64,000 nt of DNA, taken from NCBI GenBank assembly GCA_049514575.1, contig JBEKUX010000006.1, positions 17,849 to 81,848 of the forward strand. Reading direction: 5' to 3'. Both the position numbers and the translations under genes were made by a program. Below the pieces are notes generated by a model that saw nothing but the letters and a program-made list of their open reading frames with translations, did not search any database and was not told the origin of the DNA. Positions within the stretch are counted from its first letter, which is position 1. Each line of letters opens with the position of its first letter. Source of the DNA: BOG-1184 sp049514575. Lineage in GTDB: Bacteria > Fibrobacterota > Chitinivibrionia > Chitinivibrionales > Chitinispirillaceae. Of the stretch, positions 10,503 through 19,617 are shown piece by piece.

Positions 10503-12302
10503 TTATACTTTCTCGCGGAGCATGCGTTTGAGAGATTGCATTAAATAGGATGACGCCTTGAAATCCTGAACATTGCAGATGTCCTGAATGAATTTTACCG
10601 CACGGGGTTTTAACGGCAGCATTTCGCTGGAATCTATTACCACTTCAATAAGCGCGCTTTTAGGCGCGCATTTAGGCGCGCTTTTTTGTAATGAGCTGTA
10701 ATTGGTGATCGCACTGGAAAAACCGTTTCTCAGCGAAGGTATATCGGTGACTTTATAATAATCTAAAGGAAAGGAGCCGGCGAATTTTTCCAGGTCGGGA
10801 ACAAAGATAGAAGTACAATAATCAAGATCGTTATAAAGAAGCTTTTGCGCCCATTCAACGGCGCCATATTGCTTATTTGAAAATATGATCCAGATTATAG
10901 GGATTTTGTACTGGCAGGAGGTAGCGATTTCCATACCATTCATTAATAAAGAACCGTCACCGCACAATGAAAGGATGATTTTATCCGGGGAAGCAAGTTT
11001 TGCGCCCAATGCTCCAGCCATTCCCTGGCCCATCGTATAATTCAGCATGGAAATCGAATATCCCGATTCCCTCACTTTCAAATTGCGAAGTGAAAAATAC
11101 CCGTTCGCTCCGATGTCGCCGATGATCGCTGCATTTTCAGGCAGTAAGGCACTTAATTCCTTTAAAATCCGTTGCGGTTTTAATGGAAGGCTGCTGTCTT
11201 CCATTTCTTGAAGGGATGCGGCATTTTCCTTTAAGGTAAGAAGTTTAATATCTTCCTTATAGAAGCAGGTACAATTGAGGGTTTTCATCTCAAGGATTAA
11301 ATTATCAAGGATTGCTCCTAAATGTCCGCAGGCGCTCGTTCTTACAGGGTAATTCCTGCCGATATCATGTCCATCGACATCGATCTGGATAAGTTTATTG
11401 TCAAACAGGCCGGGCTCGAATTTGTTCGTTGCAAATTCGCCGAATTCTTCCCCGATCGAAATGATTACATCGCTCTGCTTTATAAGTACTTCAGCAGAGC
11501 GATGGCCGTACAAATCCATTATTCCGCCGAAAAAGGGCGAGTACTCATCATAAAGGCCTTTCGCGCTAGCGGAAAGCACGACAGGAATGCCGAAGGTATG
11601 GCTCAGTTTTTTAATGGAACCGGAAATGTTCGGATACCATGCACGGTGCCCGACGAAAAGAAGAGGTTTGTGTGATTGTTGCAGGGCTTTTGCGATCGAT
11701 TTAATGCTTTCCCGGTCCAGGTTCCGATCATTGACATTACGGTACTGTTCGGGTGAAAGCGGCAGGTAATCGATCTTGGCCTCAAAAAAATTCGTCGGCA
11801 CAAGAAGATGTACCGGCCCTTTTCTGGCCTGCAAACCATGCCTGAAAAGGTCTCTGATATATAAGGGAATATTTTCCGGGTGGATGCAGGTGATTGATTT
11901 TTTAGTAATGCATTTCATCATGTCGGCGATCGAATAGGTATTGCCATGCCCGCTGTCGTCCTGGAAAGCATTTTTACCCTGTAAATCAGTCGGCACAATA
12001 GGAGTCAAAATGAAACACGGTACGTTGGCTTTATATATTTCCGCGATGCCGGTAATCAGGTTGGTTGCGCCAGGCCCAGCGGTCCCCATGATAAGCGCCG
12101 GTTTCTGGGCAAAGCGGGCATAATGCAGGGCCATAAAACCGGCCGCGCTCTCATGTTTGACCGAGATGAATTTTATCGAAGAATCTTTAAGAGCCTTGAA
12201 AAAAGCAAGGTAATGAGACCCGCTGATCCCGAAGGCATATTCTACCCCTTCCGCCTCCAGGCATTTAACGATGACGTCAGCGACTTTCATTTCCATGCGC
12301 AT
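10503..12302 (-). CDS. thiamine-diphosphate enzyme, acetolactate synthase-like
   Basis: About 599 residues with the three-domain fold of the acetolactate synthase/pyruvate decarboxylase family. It has the catalytic Glu in SVKHESAAG near the N-terminus, a central Rossmann-like domain, and a C-terminal ThDP site GDGSLLMNGMEIA followed by FSN. The substrate is unknown; no ilvC, ilvD or small regulatory subunit is adjacent. The frame is open up to 12365, but the first 21 residues of that form (NQANQGSDNG) copy a repeat also seen upstream of the GxxExxY gene. A start at 12302 or at the next ATG (12296, behind GGAAGG) is therefore more likely. Confidence 0.85.
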   Translation of the reverse strand: MRMEMKVADVIVKCLEAEGVEYAFGISGSHYLAFFKALKDSSIKFISVKHESAAGFMALHYARFAQKPALIMGTAGPGATNLITGIAEIYKANVPCFILTPIVPTDLQGKNAFQDDSGHGNTYSIADMMKCITKKSITCIHPENIPLYIRDLFRHGLQARKGPVHLLVPTNFFEAKIDYLPLSPEQYRNVNDRNLDRESIKSIAKALQQSHKPLLFVGHRAWYPNISGSIKKLSHTFGIPVVLSASAKGLYDEYSPFFGGIMDLYGHRSAEVLIKQSDVIISIGEEFGEFATNKFEPGLFDNKLIQIDVDGHDIGRNYPVRTSACGHLGAILDNLILEMKTLNCTCFYKEDIKLLTLKENAASLQEMEDSSLPLKPQRILKELSALLPENAAIIGDIGANGYFSLRNLKVRESGYSISMLNYTMGQGMAGALGAKLASPDKIILSLCGDGSLLMNGMEIATSCQYKIPIIWIIFSNKQYGAVEWAQKLLYNDLDYCTSIFVPDLEKFAGSFPLDYYKVTDIPSLRNGFSSAITNYSSLQKSAPKCAPKSALIEVVIDSSEMLPLKPRAVKFIQDICNVQDFKASSYLMQSLKRMLREKV

Positions 12303-12387
12303 TGTCCTTCCATTGTCTGAACCTTGATTTGCTTGATTATGGGATTGCTCGGATTTTTTAATCAAGGTAATCCTCTAATCCTGTGAA

Positions 12388-12856
12388 TCATCGTTCAGAA
12401 GTGTTTTTATGCACCCTTTTGAACTCCAGGCTCTTCGCCCCGAAATTCAGCAGCAGCCCGATTTTCATCCCGTACGCTTCCAGGTAATTCATCGCCTGCG
12501 CCAGATGCACATCTTCAAGTTTAATCACGGCCTTGAGTTCGACCATTACCATGTTTTCGACGAAAAAAATCTACGCGCCGCGTACCGATATTTTCATCAC
12601 GGTAAAAAATCGGCATCTCTTTTTCGCGCTCGAACTTCAGCCCGCCGTAGTTCATCTCGATTTCAAGCGCCCGTTGATAGATGACCTCCTGAAACCCGTT
12701 GCCGAGCGCAGAGTGCACCTGCATGGCGCAGCCGATAATCCGGCGGGTAAGGTCGCCATGCTGCAAATTGTCTGAACCGTGATTCGCACCATCGTCTGAA
12801 CCTTGATTTGCTTGATTACAGGATTGGCTTGATTTTCCTTGAGATTCTTTAATCAT
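12388..12856 (-). pseudogene. GxxExxY protein, frameshifted
   Basis: The first part (IIGCAMQVHSALGNGFQEV, then IYQRALEIEM) carries the GxxFxExxY signature of this PD-(D/E)XK-related family. At the run of seven A's around 12568 the frame breaks. Removing one base restores a continuous protein through ENMVMVELKAVIKLEDVHLA and NYLEAYGMKIGLLLNFG to a TGA at 12388-12390, which is the normal family ending. Either the gene is inactivated or the homopolymer was miscounted. The true start is unclear; the N-terminal NQANQGSDDG stretch belongs to a flanking repeat. Confidence 0.8.
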
Positions 12857-12925
12857 GATAATTCTCTAATCCTGATAATCCTCTAATCATGTAAATCATG
12901 TCATGTAAATCATGGTTCAGACTTG
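12766..12925. repeat. direct-repeat cluster flanking the GxxExxY gene
   Basis: Short units of the type CTGAACCTTGATTTGCTTGA, CTCTAATCCTG and GTAAATCATG recur here and at 12308-12400, so the GxxExxY gene has similar repeats on both sides. The block also contains a tandem ATCATGTAAATCATGTC. Repeats of this kind commonly accompany GxxExxY genes and suggest mobility or repeat-mediated exchange; this link is from general experience of the family. Confidence 0.6.
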
Positions 12926-13059
12926 TTTTATTCTTTGATCATTCAGGTTCAATTATAACAAGGACGGCTGTATGGCCGAGGAATCAATTTATATATATTA
13001 TAAACGTCGATGCAAATAAGATAACTTCCGTGAAGACGAAACCGGGAAGGGTCTTGATA

Positions 13060-14376
13060 ATGAAAATCGGGCTTATTTCTCCTAAAGGAGGTTCGTGGGG
13101 CAATAACCGGTATTTTCAGGAATACTGGTATAATAACCCAAACAGCGCTTCGTATCGAAGCTACTGGACGGGCTTGAGCTCGGGCCTGCTCCTGATCGCG
13201 GCATTGACGCCTGAAAAACACAACGTCGAACTTGTCGACGAAAATTTCGACGCTGTGGATTTTGAAAAAGACTTTGACCTGGTCGGAATTTCCTGCATGA
13301 CTCAGCAGGCGACACGGGCTTATGAGATAGCTGATGGATACCGGAAACTCGGAAAAAAAGTTGTTCTCGGCGGCATACACCCCACGGTAATGCCGGATGA
13401 AGCGAAGCAACATGCCGACAGTGTAGTGGTCGGTGAGGTCGAATATCTATGGGCGACGGTGTTGCATGATTTTGAAAACAACCGGCCAAAGGATTTTTAC
13501 CGCTCTGAAAAACTGATCGATATGAAAGACTCGCCGCTGCCGCGGTTTGACCTGCTCGATCCGAAAAAATATTCAACATTGTGGATACAGACGACACGAG
13601 GTTGCCCGCATGACTGCGGTTTCTGCGCAGCGTCGAAAGTGTACGGAAGAAAGTACAGGGAGAAGTCGAATGAGCAGGTCATAAACGAAATCGTGTATGC
13701 GAAATCGATATTCAATAATGTCCGTTACTATTTTTCAGATGATAATTTTTTTGTGAACAAAAAAAAGCGGCTCCAGTTGCTGGATCAACTTGTCCCCATT
13801 AAAATCCGCTGGATGGCCCAGACCGATATCTCGATTGCAGAAAATGAACAGTTGCTTTCCCTTGCCTATAAAAGCGGCTGCGCTTTTTTATTTATCGGTT
13901 TTGAAAGCCTGAACAGCGCAAATTTGCAGTATATTGATAATGAAAAATGGAAATACAGGTATCTTGAGAAATATGCTGAACATATTAAAAAGATTCAATC
14001 GCATGGCATTGGCGTTCAAGGCGCTTTTATTGTGGGCTTTGATGAGGACGATAATTCGGTCTTTGACAGGATTGCCGATTTCATTATTGAAAATAACATG
14101 TACGGAGCGCAGATTTCGGTTCTTACTCCTTTCCCCGGCACCAAATTACGGGACACATTTGAAAAAGAGGGCCGGGTAACAGGAAATAATTGGGGCAATT
14201 ACACCGGTTTTGATGTCAATTACATTCCCAGAAAGTTCAGCAGAGATGATCTGGAAAAGGGGGTTGTGCAGATTTATCAAAAGATCACCCGGAAAGAGAT
14301 TTTTATAAAAAACATGGAGTACTTCAAAAACATCCACCGGGCCCTTCAGAATAAATATAAGGGCCAGCCTGCCTAA
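13060..14376 (+). CDS. B12-binding-domain radical SAM protein
   Basis: A 438-residue protein with an N-terminal cobalamin-binding-like Rossmann domain (residues 1-140, LVGISCMTQQATRAYEIA, VVLGGIHPTVMPDEA) and a radical SAM domain with CPHDCGFC (Cys182, Cys186, Cys189). The C-terminal part (SVLTPFPGTKLRD) is as in the B12-radical SAM methyltransferase/cyclase superfamily. The reaction cannot be named. It is convergent with the AMP-ligase-like gene, with overlapping stops at 14373-14376. The start at 13060 was chosen because MKIGLISP matches the family's first strand; the upstream extension lies next to repeat DNA. Confidence 0.85.
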   Translation: MKIGLISPKGGSWGNNRYFQEYWYNNPNSASYRSYWTGLSSGLLLIAALTPEKHNVELVDENFDAVDFEKDFDLVGISCMTQQATRAYEIADGYRKLGKKVVLGGIHPTVMPDEAKQHADSVVVGEVEYLWATVLHDFENNRPKDFYRSEKLIDMKDSPLPRFDLLDPKKYSTLWIQTTRGCPHDCGFCAASKVYGRKYREKSNEQVINEIVYAKSIFNNVRYYFSDDNFFVNKKKRLQLLDQLVPIKIRWMAQTDISIAENEQLLSLAYKSGCAFLFIGFESLNSANLQYIDNEKWKYRYLEKYAEHIKKIQSHGIGVQGAFIVGFDEDDNSVFDRIADFIIENNMYGAQISVLTPFPGTKLRDTFEKEGRVTGNNWGNYTGFDVNYIPRKFSRDDLEKGVVQIYQKITRKEIFIKNMEYFKNIHRALQNKYKGQPA

Positions 14377-15737
14377 CCGGAAGTCATTAAGGACGGTATT
14401 TTGTATTTTGTCAACATCGCCGAGCACCAGGCGTGCAAATCGGCCAGGGCCGAAGGCGTATTGTTTTTAAAGGATATTGTCGCCTTGACCGAGTCGCCCG
14501 TCAAATCGTTGTATTCGCTCCGGAGTTCGATGCTCGCGATGTTCCCGTTCTTCATCATGAGCCGTTTGACTTCTTCTGGATAGACCTTGTTGCCGGCGAC
14601 GTTGAACATCTTTTTTTTAAGGCCGAGGAAGAAGACATTGCCTTCTTTGTCCAATTTCCCGTAATCGCCGGTGCGAAGCCAGCCGCCCGCGATTTTCTGT
14701 TTCGTGGCTTCCGGACGATTGAAATACCCTTTCATGATAGTGTCCCCATGAAACCAGATTTCTCCTTTCTGCCCGAATGGGATCTCATTACCTGCATCAT
14801 CAACGATTTTAACTTGGTAATTGACCATTACCCGGCCGATTGAATCCTTGTCAAACGGCTTGATCGGGCTCTGACAGGTAAATGCCGGAGACGCTTCGGT
14901 AAGTCCATAGCCTTCGTAGATCGGAAATTTCAATTTCTGCTCGAAATGTTCGCGCAAAGATGCCGGCAGTTTATAGCCGCCGCTCATCATCAGATACGCA
15001 TGCCCGCCGATGCTCTTGATATACGACGATCTGCTTAGTAAATAGTAGACGAGAGGGACGCTGTAAATATGCGATACTTGACGGTTGGAGATTTCTTCAG
15101 CTATCTGGTTTATTTTAAGAATATCCGAAATTTCACAGATAAGTTCGAAATTGCCGGCCACAAGCGGTACCATGACGCTGTTTTGAAAACCGTACAGATG
15201 ATGGAAGGGGAGGAGCACGCACGAGAGAGATTTCGTTTGAATGCCGGTTTCCTGTGCAATTGCAAGCGCGTTCGAGCGGATATTTTGGTGCGTCAGCATG
15301 GCAGCCTTCGCATATCCGTCTTCGGCGGCGGTATACAGTAAAAGGCAAACATCGTCGAGCTGACCAACTTCCGCATCGGTCATTATTGCATCGGTAAATT
15401 CAAATTCTTTTGCCGTATTGAATTCAATCGTTTCCGGGTCCGGTTTTATAATGGCCGACGGTCTCGTGTCCGCCAGCATCTCTTCGTATTCCAGTTTGCC
15501 GGTTTTCGGGTCAACGAGGAGCGCGGCCCTGCCGGTTTTTACGACGGCAAGGAATGCGATAATGGTCTTGATGTGATTATGGCCGAAAAGATAGACCACG
15601 GGGGAGTTTGACCGCACATTTCTGTCGAGATGAAGGGCGCACTCGTCGACTGCTCGGTCGAGACACTGCTTCGTGAACACCCGGCCGCGGAAAATGACGC
15701 GGTTGAAACGGATAGAGTCGGTGATTGTGGCGGCCAT
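14373..15737 (-). CDS. AMP-dependent ligase/acyl-CoA synthetase-like protein with degenerate P-loop
   Basis: A 454-residue member of the ANL superfamily. The adenine-binding motif YEGYGLTEASP, the RTGDYG motif and the hinge GLKKKMFNVAGNKVYPEEV are intact. The phosphate-binding motif normally reading TSGTTGxPKG is TAAEDGYAKAA (residues 136-146), lacking the Ser/Thr/Gly run, and the protein ends at KYKIP before the usual catalytic C-terminal Lys. It may adenylate poorly or act as a binding or transfer protein. The acyl carrier protein gene lies upstream on the same strand, separated by a repeat element, suggesting acyl loading of that carrier. Confidence 0.85.
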   Translation of the reverse strand: MAATITDSIRFNRVIFRGRVFTKQCLDRAVDECALHLDRNVRSNSPVVYLFGHNHIKTIIAFLAVVKTGRAALLVDPKTGKLEYEEMLADTRPSAIIKPDPETIEFNTAKEFEFTDAIMTDAEVGQLDDVCLLLYTAAEDGYAKAAMLTHQNIRSNALAIAQETGIQTKSLSCVLLPFHHLYGFQNSVMVPLVAGNFELICEISDILKINQIAEEISNRQVSHIYSVPLVYYLLSRSSYIKSIGGHAYLMMSGGYKLPASLREHFEQKLKFPIYEGYGLTEASPAFTCQSPIKPFDKDSIGRVMVNYQVKIVDDAGNEIPFGQKGEIWFHGDTIMKGYFNRPEATKQKIAGGWLRTGDYGKLDKEGNVFFLGLKKKMFNVAGNKVYPEEVKRLMMKNGNIASIELRSEYNDLTGDSVKATISFKNNTPSALADLHAWCSAMLTKYKIPSLMTSG

Positions 15738-15795
15738 AGGTTTTGCTTTGGATTATAGTTTGATTCAAATGGATACACTTACAGATAATAATTCC

Positions 15796-16026
15796 TTTTT
15801 TGCTAAAGGCTCCTGCGGAGGGTAGGGGGTGGGCACCATTGTTGCAGGATTGAACTGTAGGTGACCCCCACCTTCAAGCATCAGTGGAATTGAAATCTCA
15901 ACAAAAAGAGACGGCTTAACTGATTTTATTTAATTCAACGACACTCGTGGGTGGGGGTAAAAGGTGCTCAAAGCTGCACGGTCGGTGCCCACCCCCTACC
16001 CTCCGCAGGAGCCTTTAGCCAAAGAA
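15796..16026. repeat. palindromic element family I, copy A (MITE-like)
   Basis: Two 36-bp arms, at 15802-15837 and 15984-16019, are perfect inverted copies. The left one begins GCTAAAGGCTCCTGCGGAGG. They are separated by 146 bp that themselves contain weaker inverted homology. The element sits exactly between the AMP-ligase and ACP genes. Copies are found at 22444-22676 and 28427-28540. There is no coding capacity; a non-autonomous transposable element is the simplest reading. Confidence 0.85.
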
Positions 16027-16031
16027 AATCA

Positions 16032-16289
16032 TTATTTTTCTATGTCCTTCTTCTCCACCGCCTTCACCACCAGCCGGATGAAATGATTGAGCGTTGGTTT
16101 TTCCATGAAGCTCAGGGGCAGTTCGATGCCGAAGGTCTCCTCGACTTTTGCCGTGATGGCGACCAGCTGCATCGAATCGATCGGCAGCTGGTCGAAAATC
16201 GGTTTGTCAGGGTCTATCCCGCCAAGGTTGATGTTGAACTCGTTCCCCAGGATTGAAAACATTCTTTCCTGTAATCCGGCTTTTTCCAT
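16032..16289 (-). CDS. acyl carrier protein
   Basis: An 85-residue acidic helical protein with the phosphopantetheine attachment site LPIDSM (Ser39). The residue after Ser is Met, where most ACPs have Leu. The length and helix pattern fit a discrete carrier for a specialised pathway, as no fatty-acid synthase genes are nearby. It lies between the acyl-ACP-reductase-like gene (125 bp upstream) and the AMP-ligase-like gene, all on the minus strand. Confidence 0.88.
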   Translation of the reverse strand: MEKAGLQERMFSILGNEFNINLGGIDPDKPIFDQLPIDSMQLVAITAKVEETFGIELPLSFMEKPTLNHFIRLVVKAVEKKDIEK

Positions 16290-16414
16290 ACGTTCTTCTC
16301 TACTCCTTCCGCGTGATTATTCATGGAAAGCCACCCCGCGAAAAGCGAAATATTTTTCGGGGTATTTGATAATATGTTATGGTTGGAATATTGGCAACGA
16401 AATCAATTTCGTTG

Positions 16415-17461
16415 TCAAAAAAGAACCCTGTTCAAGGAAGAATAAGCGGGGGTTATCCCGTACCGCACCAGCTCATCGAGGTAACGATTGATTTTTTCAT
16501 TCGTGATATTTCCTCTTCCGAGCGACGGCGGAAGCTCCGGGTTGAACGCTAAAAGCATCCCCTCGGTCATGCAGCCGTACAGATGGTCGGGCGCGGCCAG
16601 GCCGATGTCGAAGCCGGGGTCAATTTGGCAGGGGAGTTTTGCGATGCCGCCGTGGTACAGGAATATATCTGACCGTAATTCGCCGCTGACATCGACATTG
16701 AGCGGCGCGGACGCATCGCACACGATGGCGCCCGGATTGAAATCCTCCTGACTGAATAGTGGCCGGTAGGCGCTGGTGACAAACACCGCGATGCCGGCCT
16801 TTTTGATGGCGGCCGCATTATCAACGGTTATTTCGATTTCAGCGGCAAGCTCGTCCCGGTGGCCGGCGACGATCTGTTCGAGGAACGCGGCGTTGCGCGC
16901 CGTGAGAACGAGTTTTTTCGCTTTACGGCCGAGCCAGAACGTTACGCCCGACCCGATATCGCCGGACGCGCCGATGACGGCCACGCACTCTTCGGCGATG
17001 GAACGGCCGGACCGGGCCAGAAGCTCTTCGATCGAACGCACGATGATCGCTGCGGTGGTGGTATTGCCGGAGGTAAGGATAATGCCGTATTTGCGGCACA
17101 AGGTCTCCTCTTTTCCCTGGAGCACGATGGAGGTAAACGCCCCGAGCGCGGCCACACTGCAACCCTCTGATGCGGCGATGGCAATGGCGGCCTCAACTTT
17201 GCTGATGACCGTTTTCAGGCTGATGTCACGCATCTCCGGAAGAAACGGCACCATGACAAGGATGCCGTCCGCGAAATTTTTCCCGTCAAATGAAACGCCA
17301 TTCCATGAAACGGCCTTGTACGCCGGTGTCCATTCGAAGAGCTTGAGTAAAAGCTCGTCTCGGAATGTCTTGCCGGGTTTGAGATAATTGATATAGGCGC
17401 GGAACAGAGGGAGGTCCGCCGGATGGCCGATGAGGGCGAATCTGGGACGCGAGGTGCTCAT
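16415..17461 (-). CDS. acyl-ACP reductase-like protein (cyanobacterial AAR type)
   Basis: A 348-residue protein. The N-terminal part (RFALIGHPADLPLF, LPEMRD, ALGAFTSIVLQ, TSGNTTTA), the Rossmann motif VIGASGDIGSGVTFWLG (163-179) and the C-terminal HLYGCMTEGMLLAF match the plan of cyanobacterial long-chain acyl-ACP reductase. That enzyme turns acyl-ACP into fatty aldehyde through an acyl-Cys intermediate; Cys297 here aligns with that cysteine. The neighbouring ACP supports an acyl-ACP substrate. Shikimate-dehydrogenase-like proteins share the fold but lack this Cys context. The product and chain length are unknown. Confidence 0.8.
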   Translation of the reverse strand: MSTSRPRFALIGHPADLPLFRAYINYLKPGKTFRDELLLKLFEWTPAYKAVSWNGVSFDGKNFADGILVMVPFLPEMRDISLKTVISKVEAAIAIAASEGCSVAALGAFTSIVLQGKEETLCRKYGIILTSGNTTTAAIIVRSIEELLARSGRSIAEECVAVIGASGDIGSGVTFWLGRKAKKLVLTARNAAFLEQIVAGHRDELAAEIEITVDNAAAIKKAGIAVFVTSAYRPLFSQEDFNPGAIVCDASAPLNVDVSGELRSDIFLYHGGIAKLPCQIDPGFDIGLAAPDHLYGCMTEGMLLAFNPELPPSLGRGNITNEKINRYLDELVRYGITPAYSSLNRVLF

Positions 17462-17511
17462 ACTATGCGGGAGAGCGGAAGGGAGGCGGCTGGAACCGTG
17501 CGCCGGCTCTT

Positions 17512-18267
17512 TTACGCTGCACGTCTTTGCGACTCGGCGGCAAGGCTCGACGTCAGCTGGTTGAGGAGCGCGTCGTCAAGCGCTTCCCTGAAAACGAAAC
17601 GGCACCGGTCTGCGGTTTCGTCGGCGTATACGGTAGCGACCTCCACGGGCGCGCAGGCGATATCCAGGGCGCCGGCGCTGTTTATGCCGGGGACGAAACG
17701 GGTCATCATGCCTCCTGCCGATATGTTCAGAACGGACAATAGCAAAGAGGTCCCTTTAAACGAGCAGGTACACGGCTGTCCGATGACGTACCGCGGATAT
17801 TTCCTTTCGTCAATAACGGCTCCGCAGAGCTCTTTTCTGACCGCGGCCATCATTTTGTCGATGTTGGTTTTCATCTTTTCCTTGAGGATGTGTCCCAGCA
17901 CCTCTTCGATGACCGGAATGCCCAGATTATACTGGATTTCAAAATGGACGGCGATGCCGTCATCGCCGTTGTCGCTGATACGCCAGCGGCCGTTGATGTT
18001 GTCGAAATCGCCTTCGATCGACTTGAAAACGATTTCATAATCGCGTTTGTTGAAGGAGTCTTTTTCGACCCAGTACAGCGGCGCTTCTTCGACCGTAATG
18101 TACCATTTCGAGACGCCCTCCTCGCCCGAGCGTTCGGTGATTTCGACCTTGTCGATGTTGTCCATGATCGCGGGATACCGTGTGTAGTCGCTGATGATGT
18201 CCCAGGCTTTTTCCTTGCGGACACAGCCGTGAAGCACCGCTTCCGTGGTGACTGTTTCAAAGGCCAT
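17512..18267 (-). CDS. START-like (SRPBCC) domain fused to PilZ
   Basis: A 251-residue protein. Residues 1-150 look like a polyketide cyclase/COQ10 START-like fold for a hydrophobic ligand (KAWDIISDYTRYPAIMDNID, DGIAVHFEIQYNLG). Residues 160-250 look like a PilZ domain (RKYPRYVIG, VLNISAGGM; Asn replaces the usual Asp of DxSxxG). The fusion suggests that cyclic-di-GMP controls a lipid- or polyketide-binding step. The start at 18267 (MAFETVTTE) follows GGAGGT at ideal spacing. It is the first gene of a likely minus-strand run into the acyl-ACP-reductase-like gene. Confidence 0.8.
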   Translation of the reverse strand: MAFETVTTEAVLHGCVRKEKAWDIISDYTRYPAIMDNIDKVEITERSGEEGVSKWYITVEEAPLYWVEKDSFNKRDYEIVFKSIEGDFDNINGRWRISDNGDDGIAVHFEIQYNLGIPVIEEVLGHILKEKMKTNIDKMMAAVRKELCGAVIDERKYPRYVIGQPCTCSFKGTSLLLSVLNISAGGMMTRFVPGINSAGALDIACAPVEVATVYADETADRCRFVFREALDDALLNQLTSSLAAESQRRAA

Positions 18268-18432
18268 ACGCACCTCCAATGTGAAAGAAACGAATTGAAG
18301 GCAATATACTAAATTGTCACGGTTCGGAAGATAATTTTTCCAAAGAAACCACAATATGGTGGGGTTGATTGCGTGCTATCCCCCAATATATAGTGTCTGT
18401 CCGGACCGCCCTCCGGCAGGGGAGCAGGCCGG

Positions 18433-19539
18433 TCAGACGCTGAAATCCCTGACCGTGAAATGGAACGTCGTTGAAGGAACCGCCTTGTCGCAGGTGATCC
18501 AGATGCGGCCTTCCATGGCCTCGACCGCCATTTTACTGAAGGTAAGACCGAGCCCGTAATTCTGGAAGCCACTCTGGCCGGATGAAAGCTGGACGCTGGA
18601 AAATTTATTGAAAATCGCCTCGCGTGCCGACTCTTCGATGAATGACCCTGTATTGGTCACGCTTACTTGGACATGGTCGTCTTCCGCTTCGGAAATCTCG
18701 ATCTGTATAGCCGATTTTTCTGCGGCGTAACGCAGAGCGTTGCTCGCTATATTGACCAGCACGCGGTTGAAGAGGTCTTTGTCCGTAGTAATGCGGATGT
18801 CCTTATCAGTAAAGTAGCGTAGTGAAAACTGAGAGTGGCCTGCACCGGCAGCCGGACTTTCGAGGAGTGCTATGGCGTTCGCCGCCTCCTTCTGGAGGAT
18901 AAAGGGTTCGCGCCGCGCCTGAAGCGTGTTGGTTTCGAATTTAGAGACCGCTACGATGTTATTGATCATCATGAGTATCTGATTGATTGCACGGTCCGCG
19001 AGGTGGAACACGTTTTTCAGCTTGTCGGTGAGGTCGGCCGGCGGGAGCGACAAGCGCAAAAAATCCATGGCAGTCATGATTCCCTGCAACGGGTTTTTAA
19101 GATCGTGAAAAAGGATGCCGAGATAAAGGTCATTGAGCTGCATGGCCTTTTTGCGTTCGAGCGCGCCTGGAACCTTGTTCTGGAAAGCTTTTTCATCGAA
19201 CGGCTTGGTCATGTAGTCGTAGGCGCCGCGCCGCATGCATTCGACCCCGACTTCGAGTTTGTCCTCAGAGGTGAACATGATGACCTGTACATATTTGTTT
19301 TTTTCTTTGATAATGGGCAGGAGATCGATGCCTGAGAGGTCCAACCCGAGATTGATGTCAAGCAGCACGATATCGATATCCTGGTTCCTGCCGAGGAACT
19401 CCCGGACTTTCGTCGGGTCCTGCACGAAATCGGCTTTATAGCCCAGATACTCGAGGAGTTCAGTAATGCTCCTGCAGATCTGGTATTCGTCTTCGACGAG
19501 CAGTACGCGGATTTTAGCGGGCGCGGCAATTGCGTTCAC
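18433..19539 (-). CDS. response regulator-histidine kinase hybrid
   Basis: A 368-residue cytoplasmic protein. The receiver domain at residues 9-125 has phospho-acceptor Asp61 in VLLDINLG and the conserved Lys in MTKPFDE. It is followed directly by a kinase with His145 in FHDLKNPLQ, an N box (NIASNALRYA) and GLGLTFSK. There is no membrane segment, so input should reach it by phosphotransfer. GTG is the likely start, after GGAG. Its HDLKN/HDIKN-type kinase core resembles that of the split giant kinase at 5185-10293, so the two may belong to one relay; that is a guess. Confidence 0.88.
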   Translation of the reverse strand: MNAIAAPAKIRVLLVEDEYQICRSITELLEYLGYKADFVQDPTKVREFLGRNQDIDIVLLDINLGLDLSGIDLLPIIKEKNKYVQVIMFTSEDKLEVGVECMRRGAYDYMTKPFDEKAFQNKVPGALERKKAMQLNDLYLGILFHDLKNPLQGIMTAMDFLRLSLPPADLTDKLKNVFHLADRAINQILMMINNIVAVSKFETNTLQARREPFILQKEAANAIALLESPAAGAGHSQFSLRYFTDKDIRITTDKDLFNRVLVNIASNALRYAAEKSAIQIEISEAEDDHVQVSVTNTGSFIEESAREAIFNKFSSVQLSSGQSGFQNYGLGLTFSKMAVEAMEGRIWITCDKAVPSTTFHFTVRDFSV

Positions 19540-19617
19540 GGTACTCCTTCTGTTCAGTGACAGGCGTTATCCGTAAGAGTTACATGATACCACTATGTAT
19601 TTTTACTGGCAAGAAGT

